Shown in pieces: positions 32,723 through 38,304 of a stretch of 38,304 nucleotides of DNA. Below the pieces are notes generated by a model, which was given only the letters and a program-made list of their open reading frames with translations, did no database searches and was not told where the DNA came from. A program made the translations under genes and the position numbers. Source of the stretch: Zopfochytrium polystomum (Eukaryota > Chytridiomycota > Chytridiomycetes > Chytridiales > Chytridiaceae); NCBI GenBank assembly GCA_025765615.1, contig JAIVFJ010000459.1, positions 1 through 38,304 on the forward strand, given 5' to 3'. Numbering within the stretch: position 1 is the stretch's first letter; each line of letters starts with the position of its first letter.

Positions 32723-34632
32723 TATTGTATTTGAACGCGACGGAATTCGCCGCACCGCATATGCGAGCTCATTTCTAAATTATTAGGCCTATCGCGCGAT
32801 CCAATTTTATCTCAGTGCCATGTTTAAACTTTGTCCTTTCCCACCGACATCATAACTGCTAAGCCCTTAGGACGTATCCCTTTCCATCTTCAGCTAGCTA
32901 TATGTATTGCGACTATCTCTATCACTTCAAAGCGAATCCATCTGATTTAAGCACTGCCATCCAGTCATGTCTCACTCCCTTTTCCCCCTCGTTCTGGCTC
33001 CTTTGAGACCTGAACTTTCTTTGACTGGGTTTTTGTAAATAGTTTTTGCATTAGTTTGTTGTCGTAAGCTCCCGCCACTTTGTGTAAGCAATCTTTCATT
33101 TGAGGCTCGTTTTTCTTCTTTCTTTCTGTTTTGATGTTGCCCAAGTTCTCGTGGATGTCCTATGTTTTCTCCTTTATGTTGCTTGCTTCACCCAACTTTC
33201 TATCATTTCTTCATCTATTTGATATCCGTTTTTTTTGCGCCTTTCCCGTTTTCCGCGTCTCTTTGATCCATTGGCGTCTTTCACATATTTTCGCCTTCAT
33301 TACCGCTTGCGATTCTTTCAAACTCGTCTATTGGTTCCTTCCATTGGAAGGTTACGCCCGGCTCAGGCTGCGCCTGCTTTTTCTTTCAAAAACACACCCA
33401 TTTCAACTTCTTCTTCTTCTTTCCCTTGCATGTTTCCCCTTTAGCGAGAGGGTCGCTTCCATTCGACCTTCTCTCTTCATTTTTTATTTTCAGCCTGCGT
33501 ATGACTATCGTGTTTTTATATCCTTATCTATTCCCTGTCAGCGATACTCCGTATAAGATAACCACGCCTCTCCCTTCTCCCCCAACGCTTTTACTTTCCC
33601 ATCTGGCTCGAATTATCATGAACAATATCAGTGTCGACTTTCCATCTCTTTAAGTCGGTTACCGCGACTGCTGGCGCGCATCCGTCTATCATTTTACGCT
33701 TATCTACACAAACGACTGGTCGGTCTTACTTTCCCTTGTTTCGACAATCCGGCAACTGGAATGAGATTGGGCCACGAGTTCACGAGCCACGTGATGCGGG
33801 ATTCGAAGGGAAGAGAAAAATGAGAGGAAAGGGAGACGAGCAGGAGGAAGAGAATGACGGGGACGATGCTTTTCGCCATCCAAGCGGGGGCGGTGTCTCA
33901 TCCTCACGCGGAAGCAGGAAGCTCGTTCTTTTCCGCAACACAACCGCCAGCTGAATAGAACAGTTTTCAAACGCGAGCGAGGCCTGTCTTAACCTCCCGA
34001 GTGTTGAGTGTCTCACCCACGACGGAAGAAGCAACGGAAAGAAAGCGATGTTGTGCTTATTGATCACGTGTTGTCCTTTGCCACGTGCTTCCCTCACTTC
34101 GCATCGTGCGACGCAGCCGCGCCCGCCCGCCACCGTTCGCACGCTCGACGTCGCTCGCGCGTACGCCTGTTCGCGCGCGGCACACACCGTCCACACTCTG
34201 CCGCTGGAAAATCGTGACAGTCACCCTACCAAGCCGCTTACTAGTAAGAGTGAAAATTGTGGATGTCGTTGTTGCGTGTCTCTCACCCCCCGGGAAAGCT
34301 CGCTCACCGGCAACAACGCCAACAACTTCCTTCCCTTGGAAGTGTGGTTGGGCCAGAAAAATAAAAGGGGGGGTCATGGGATTATTCCCAATCGCGCATT
34401 GCCGCTGTCTTTTCGAAATCACGCTACCCATGGGACTGTCTCGCCCCTCGCGCACGGCAGCGGGGCCTAAAAAAGCCAAATTTCCTTGTCCTTTGAGCCG
34501 TCAATCGTATAAAAAGGGGCCGCTTTCTCCCCTTGATGCCTTCATCCACTTGCCCTCACACTCCCTTCCAAGCAAAGCACAACCGCCAACCGCCTTTTCA
34601 GCCGCTCCCAAGAACAAAGCAAAAAATAAAAA
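32723..34632. other. Long T-rich intergenic region
   Basis: About 1.9 kb. The part 33040-33650 is T/C-rich and gives long hydrophobic translations (for example 33131-33556) that follow from base composition, not from a gene. The right end holds the promoter of the small peptide gene. Confidence 0.5.
34508..34515 (+). promoter_or_regulatory. TATA box of small secreted peptide gene
   Basis: TATAAAAA in CGTATAAAAAGGGGCC, 125 bp upstream of the ATG at 34633. It is followed by a C-rich leader that becomes A-rich just before the start codon. Confidence 0.7.
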
Positions 34633-34939
34633 ATGCGCTTCTCCTTCTCTTCCCTGATTGCTCTCCTGGCCGTTGCCGCCGCCATGATGGTCAAAGCTGC
34701 ACCGGTCGACCCCGCCAATGTCGCTGCACCCAACGCCCGCGTTGCTGATTACGGATCCGGTAAGCCCTGCCTCATCACACACCATCTTGATCAACGTGTC
34801 TCTTCCATTTCCTTCGCAAAATGAATCATTGTTTTCGTCGTTTGTTTGCTCCCTTGTTTCGGCGCAACTCACAACCCTCCCTTGAACATTAGACGACTGC
34901 CACCGCAACGGACCCAGCTCGGGCAACAATTGCATTTGA
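34633..34939 (+). CDS. Tiny secreted peptide with two cysteines
   Basis: Two exons, 34633-34759 and 34893-34939 (133-nt intron, GTAAGC...TTAG), give 57 residues in frame. The ATG follows an A-rich stretch, as in highly expressed fungal genes. Residues 1-22 (MRFSFSSLIALLAVAAAMMV) form a strong signal peptide, probably cut near AKA/AP. The mature part is about 34 residues, Ala/Asn/Asp-rich, and ends DDCHRNGPSSGNNCI. The two Cys could pair into a small loop. No family recognised. The layout (TATA box, A-rich leader, signal peptide, intron, short mature peptide) resembles secreted effector or signalling peptides, but no function can be assigned. Confidence 0.7.
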
Positions 34940-35524
34940 TGGACGCCCCTTCCCAGTCTTCCAGATGCTTTAGCTGTTCTTTTGTTACTCTTCATTCAGA
35001 CGCCCATTTTGGTTTAGTTTCTCTGCGGACTCGTTCCTGCTTTTGTTCGCGATGCCTTTGCGTTTTGCAGTTTGAAGCTGTTGTCGTAAAATAGAGTCCA
35101 CTTAGAGAGTCATTCTTCAGCGTTCCTTGTCATATTAGCATTTGCGCAAATTTGAAATGGCCACCCAACCGAACGCACGACTTCACAGTGAAATTTCCAG
35201 ATTCTTCAGTGACGTTTGAAAGAGCGCAGCCGCGAGGCAGTCTATGCTCCTTTGCAGTGCGTCCCTCTCCATTTCTCCATTTTTGCCCACTGAGCCACTG
35301 AGACAGGGTCGCTGATCCCATCGGAACAGCACACATGATGATGATACATCACTGGCGGAGACAGGAATCGGGAAAAAAAAAATGATGACCACGGACTCTG
35401 GCGAGAAGCTTACATAAACAGTACACCACATTGAGTTATTCCTTTCTTATCGCTTGGCCGTTTCGATGCCCAAAAATTAAAGTGTGAATGGTAACACCCA
35501 CTGCCAGTCAACCCGTTTCCCAGA
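34940..35524. other. Convergent intergenic region
   Basis: 3' flanks of the small peptide gene (+) and the L1-domain gene (-). No gene supported. Confidence 0.5.
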
Positions 35525-37711
35525 TTACTTCCCCGAGCCTGCTTTGTTGAATGCAGCCTTGTGCGCCTCCGCTTTTGACTTCTTGGTGAGTCGCTCAACA
35601 ACCGTATTTGCACCGTCCTCTGCCTTCCTCTTCGCCGCTTTCCCCTCGACTGGCGGCAACGGTGCCTTCTTCACTTCAACCTCTCCTCCTCATCTTCTTC
35701 CTCCTCCTCCTGGGCCTCCTCCTCGACTTTCTCGTCCTCGGCATCGGCTTTCTGCATTTTCTCTTCTTTCGCCATGTCATCATCTGCTTCTTCGTCCTCG
35801 GCCCCATTCACTACCGCTACGTCCCTTCAACCCCATCAACGCTTCCAGCGCGGACTGGCCTGCTCTTGGTGTATAGCGTGATGCTCCGAACACTCTTCCT
35901 GCCACCGGGAATCGTTTCAATGATGTGAGGAAAAGCTACAGTGATGTTGTCTACAATCTCGCTTTCTGGGAGCGCAGCCGTCGCAATTTGGACGTGGCTG
36001 AGTAAGTTTCGTAACAAATCGCCCAATTTTGATTGGATTTAAAAAAATTAATCAAACACAGACGGTCAGAGGAGGTCCTTACATCGTGTTGGCGGTAATC
36101 TCCAATTTGGTGGTCATCCGTACGTTGTCTAAAGCCACTTGAATTTTCTTCGCAGTAGGCTTTCTGATATCGATCGGAAAAGCGCGCCTGGGTTGGGAGG
36201 AGATGAACGAAAATTCAGACTATTGACGATAATTGGGTGGGGCGGCTCTGCTCACAAGAAGAATTCCTTTGGGGCCTTTTTCATGTTTTCGGGGTTTTTG
36301 AAGATCCGTTCGTCCGCGAAGCACAGCTCGTGACAGTCAGACGCGCTTTGCCATTCTTGCTTGGACACACTAGCGAACTCGTAAATGGAGTCGATCTGCA
36401 CTTTTTGCTCCTCCACAAGCTCCTGTAATTCATATAACTCTTTGGCGTCCTCCTCGACAAACAGGCAGATCTTCGCATTGGGTGAGAAGCGAGAGCGAGC
36501 GAGTTTTCTTTTTTTTTTTTTTTGTTTGAGGGAGAAGGTGGGACGATGATTTGAACTTCTTCAGGTGGCAATAATAAAAAAAAAGACTTGGTCGATAGTT
36601 TACATGTCCACTGGTTTGCAATCGCAGGAGACGGCCAGTTGGATTGCCGCGTTTTCCTTGCTGTCGGTCTTTGCCAACACCTCCGCTACGGCGGACTTGA
36701 CCTGTCACGTTGAGCTGTCAGTCAGCAGTTACAATGCAGTGAAGAATGGGGATCGGTTGTACCTGCTCAACTGAAGGCGACGCCTCTCCTTCAATTGAAA
36801 TGGCCACCTGCGTCCCCACGCCTAACTCTTTCGCCCCCGACTTCTTCGGTGGCACCGACTGGATCAGCCCATACTCGGGCTTTCCTATTCGTAGCGAGTG
36901 CAGACGTCCAACCGACGGCCGTGTTCTCCACGACTTGCGGGATGACGGTGGCCAGATTCTCCACAATATCGTCTTCGTCTTGGGAGGTCAGGCCGATCGG
37001 TACGGAGCTGACATAAAGCAAGTAATAGATTGGTCTTGGTGAGCCTTTTGGCTGACTGACTCATGCAAAAAGAAAGGTTAAAAACTCACAGAGATTGGTT
37101 TTCGATGTGCAAGACCGTAAATGTTTGACCAAACCCAAACTGGTCTTTCAGCGCTCTATTCGCGATGGTAATAGGAGCCACTTCACTGCGTTGGTCAAAG
37201 ATGAAGTAGTTTGGCCGAGTTGCAGTTGGGTTAGTAATTCAGCGCGAAAATGCGATTTCTGCAGCCATTTGCTACCTTTCTAATGCGCCTAGTTTTGAGA
37301 TGATGGTGCTGTCTGCATATATAGCGTCGTAGGACCGAAGCTCCTCTATTCGCGTCAATGCTGTTGAATACTTGAGCAGTGTCGCACAGACTCCAGCCTT
37401 CTGCATGCGTAGTCTCAATTTGTCCAACCAAAATTCAGAATCTTTCGGCACTAAGATACAGATTTTTAACTCGGTGGACCGCAGAATGGGGTGGGCAAGG
37501 GGACTGGTTCGCGGCAGGCCGACAACAAAAACGGTGGTCAATCAATCGGCGAGTCGCAATTCGGAAATAGGTCTTCGGCGATGGCAAACTTACATCTTAA
37601 TGGGGCTCCTAGCGTAGGTCTTCAAATGAGTCCTCGCTGGATGATGCCGCTTTCTTCTTCGAGATAGTGTTTGTTCATCAAGAAGGTCGTCTTAACGGCT
37701 TTTTGGATCTA
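35525..37711 (-). CDS. Protein with two ribosomal-L1-like modules (Utp30/RSL1D1-type), frame-damaged
   Basis: L1-domain proteins of this type act in nucleolar ribosome assembly. Minus-strand exons: an unsettled first exon ending at 37594, then 37503-37276, 37185-37090, 37007-36763, 36701-36604, 36507-36256, 36163-36083 and 35997-35525. Introns are 61-96 nt. Module 1: PLAHPILRSTELKICIL, RIEELRSYDAIYADSTIISK, APITIANRALKDQFGFGQTF, DDIVENLATVIPQVVENTAV. Module 2: VKSAVAEVLAKTDSKENAAI, NAKICLFVEEDAKEL, ELCFADERIF, ESEIVDNITVAFPHIIETIP. The tail is acidic then basic and ends KKSKAEAHKAAFNKAGSGK. Exons join in consistent phases apart from an extra T near 36927, two breaks in the last exon and a disturbed 5' part. 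These may be sequence errors or early decay. The modules may be one fused protein or two tandem genes. Confidence 0.7.
37190..37549 (-). repeat. Inverted-repeat partner of 3612-3972
   Basis: The reverse complement matches 3612-3972 with about 16 substitutions and two small indels (3 and 4 nt) over about 360 bp. It covers part of one intron, one exon and most of the next intron of the L1 gene. The two copies face each other about 33 kb apart. Confidence 0.9.
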
Positions 37712-38304
37712 ACGACGCAGCCGATCAGAAGCTTTTTTCCAGCACGTCACCACTCAGTCCATCAAATAGTACCTTCTCGCGCGGAACTGGACCCTTTGAG
37801 GCATTAATGGAAAAGAGCTTAAACGGTATTCGCTCCTCTTTTGCTCGGCCATGGCGAGAGATGACGGCTGCACGATCTTGTTTCTTTCTTGGTCGTCGAT
37901 TCCGATCGCCCTCCTCCGCGGTCCTTTCTTCTTCTTGTTATGCTTCTCCTGCTTCTCCTGCTTTGCCGCTTCGGGGCGGCGGCGGTGGCGAGGGGCTCGC
38001 CGTCGGTGACGCCGCCGACGACGACGCCGAGATCGTCTTGATCTTTTGATCGGTCATTTGGCTTTGCATGATGTCTGCCGTCTTCTTTCTTTCTTTCTTT
38101 CTTTCTTTTTTTTCCCCCCTTCTTTCCTTGTTTCTCTGCGTTCAGACATTCCCGTCCAATGTCGACGACACAGGCAGCCAGTCACGTGACTGCGTGCCCG
38201 CTCTAATTGATCCTTCCGTCTCCGACTCAAAGAGCCAGGCAGACACACAGGCCCGGGGACAGTCTTTCTCTCACGGATAGTCAATGTGAATTGCTGCGCG
38301 CCCA
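37712..38304. other. 5' flank of L1-domain gene, with possible upstream coding remnants
   Basis: On the minus strand, about 38065-37745 holds protein-like text in shifting frames: a Ser/Pro-rich start (MTDQKIKTISASSSAASPT), a basic run (KQEKQEKHNKKKKGPRRR) and FKLFSINASKGPVPREKVLF. It may be the N-terminal part of the L1 gene or the tail of another gene, and no single frame holds. A (CTTT)n run lies at 38083-38107. Nothing is recognised from 38110 to the end. Confidence 0.4.

Noticed and set aside
33131..33556. Hydrophobic 141-codon plus-strand frame resembling a membrane protein
   Set aside because: T-rich intergenic DNA gives Phe/Leu/Ser-rich translations in several frames; no promoter, family or splice support.
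1..38304. tRNA or rRNA genes
   Set aside because: No paired acceptor stem with GGTTCGAATCC-type T-loop or rRNA signature was found by eye; isolated TTCGAA hits (for example near 26913) lack the rest of the fold.

Overview
The window looks like nuclear DNA of a fungus, most likely an early-diverging (chytrid-type) lineage. Genes are intron-bearing with short GT-AG introns (mostly 51-163 nt), and several code for plainly eukaryotic machinery (SWI/SNF-type SWI3, heat-shock factor, WW/MyTH4/RhoGAP). Two proteins have a chytrid-like flavour: a WW-MyTH4-RhoGAP protein and an F-box-like/ankyrin-like protein with repeated VDVLRWW units. The lineage is inference from domain content; no marker gene is present to settle it.

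Layout. 720-5082 is a ruin: two different decayed subtilisin-like protease copies on the minus strand, separated by a rearranged plus-strand fragment of a ribosomal-L1-domain gene. A 70-bp near-perfect palindrome sits exactly where that fragment meets the second protease relic. 5306-13903 holds an F-box-like/ankyrin-like gene (+), a BTB-BACK-SPRY gene (-) and a SWI3/RSC8-type chromatin remodelling subunit (-). 15922-30003 is a run of plus-strand genes: WW-WW-MyTH4-RhoGAP, an NCS1 purine/cytosine-type permease, a two-RRM RNA-binding protein, a small secreted Pro/Tyr/Gly-rich protein, and a heat-shock transcription factor. 31610-34939 holds a C2H2 zinc-finger protein and a tiny two-exon secreted peptide. 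35525-37711 (-) is a gene with two successive L1-like modules, the apparent parent of the 3.6-4.2 kb fragment; the two copies form a ~360-bp inverted repeat about 33 kb apart.

How the genes relate. No operon or biosynthetic cluster is visible; they are independent housekeeping, signalling and regulatory genes. The shared features are structural: CT-rich microsatellites in several 5' flanks, strong low-complexity coding tracts, and very small exons (5 and 15 nt). Single-base frame breaks occur in three otherwise intact genes (BTB, RhoGAP, HSF); in each, one base restores a complete multi-exon frame, so sequence error at mononucleotide runs is a serious possibility. The damage in the protease relics is different in kind: whole catalytic segments are missing.

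No RNA gene, CRISPR array, transposase or complete mobile element was seen.
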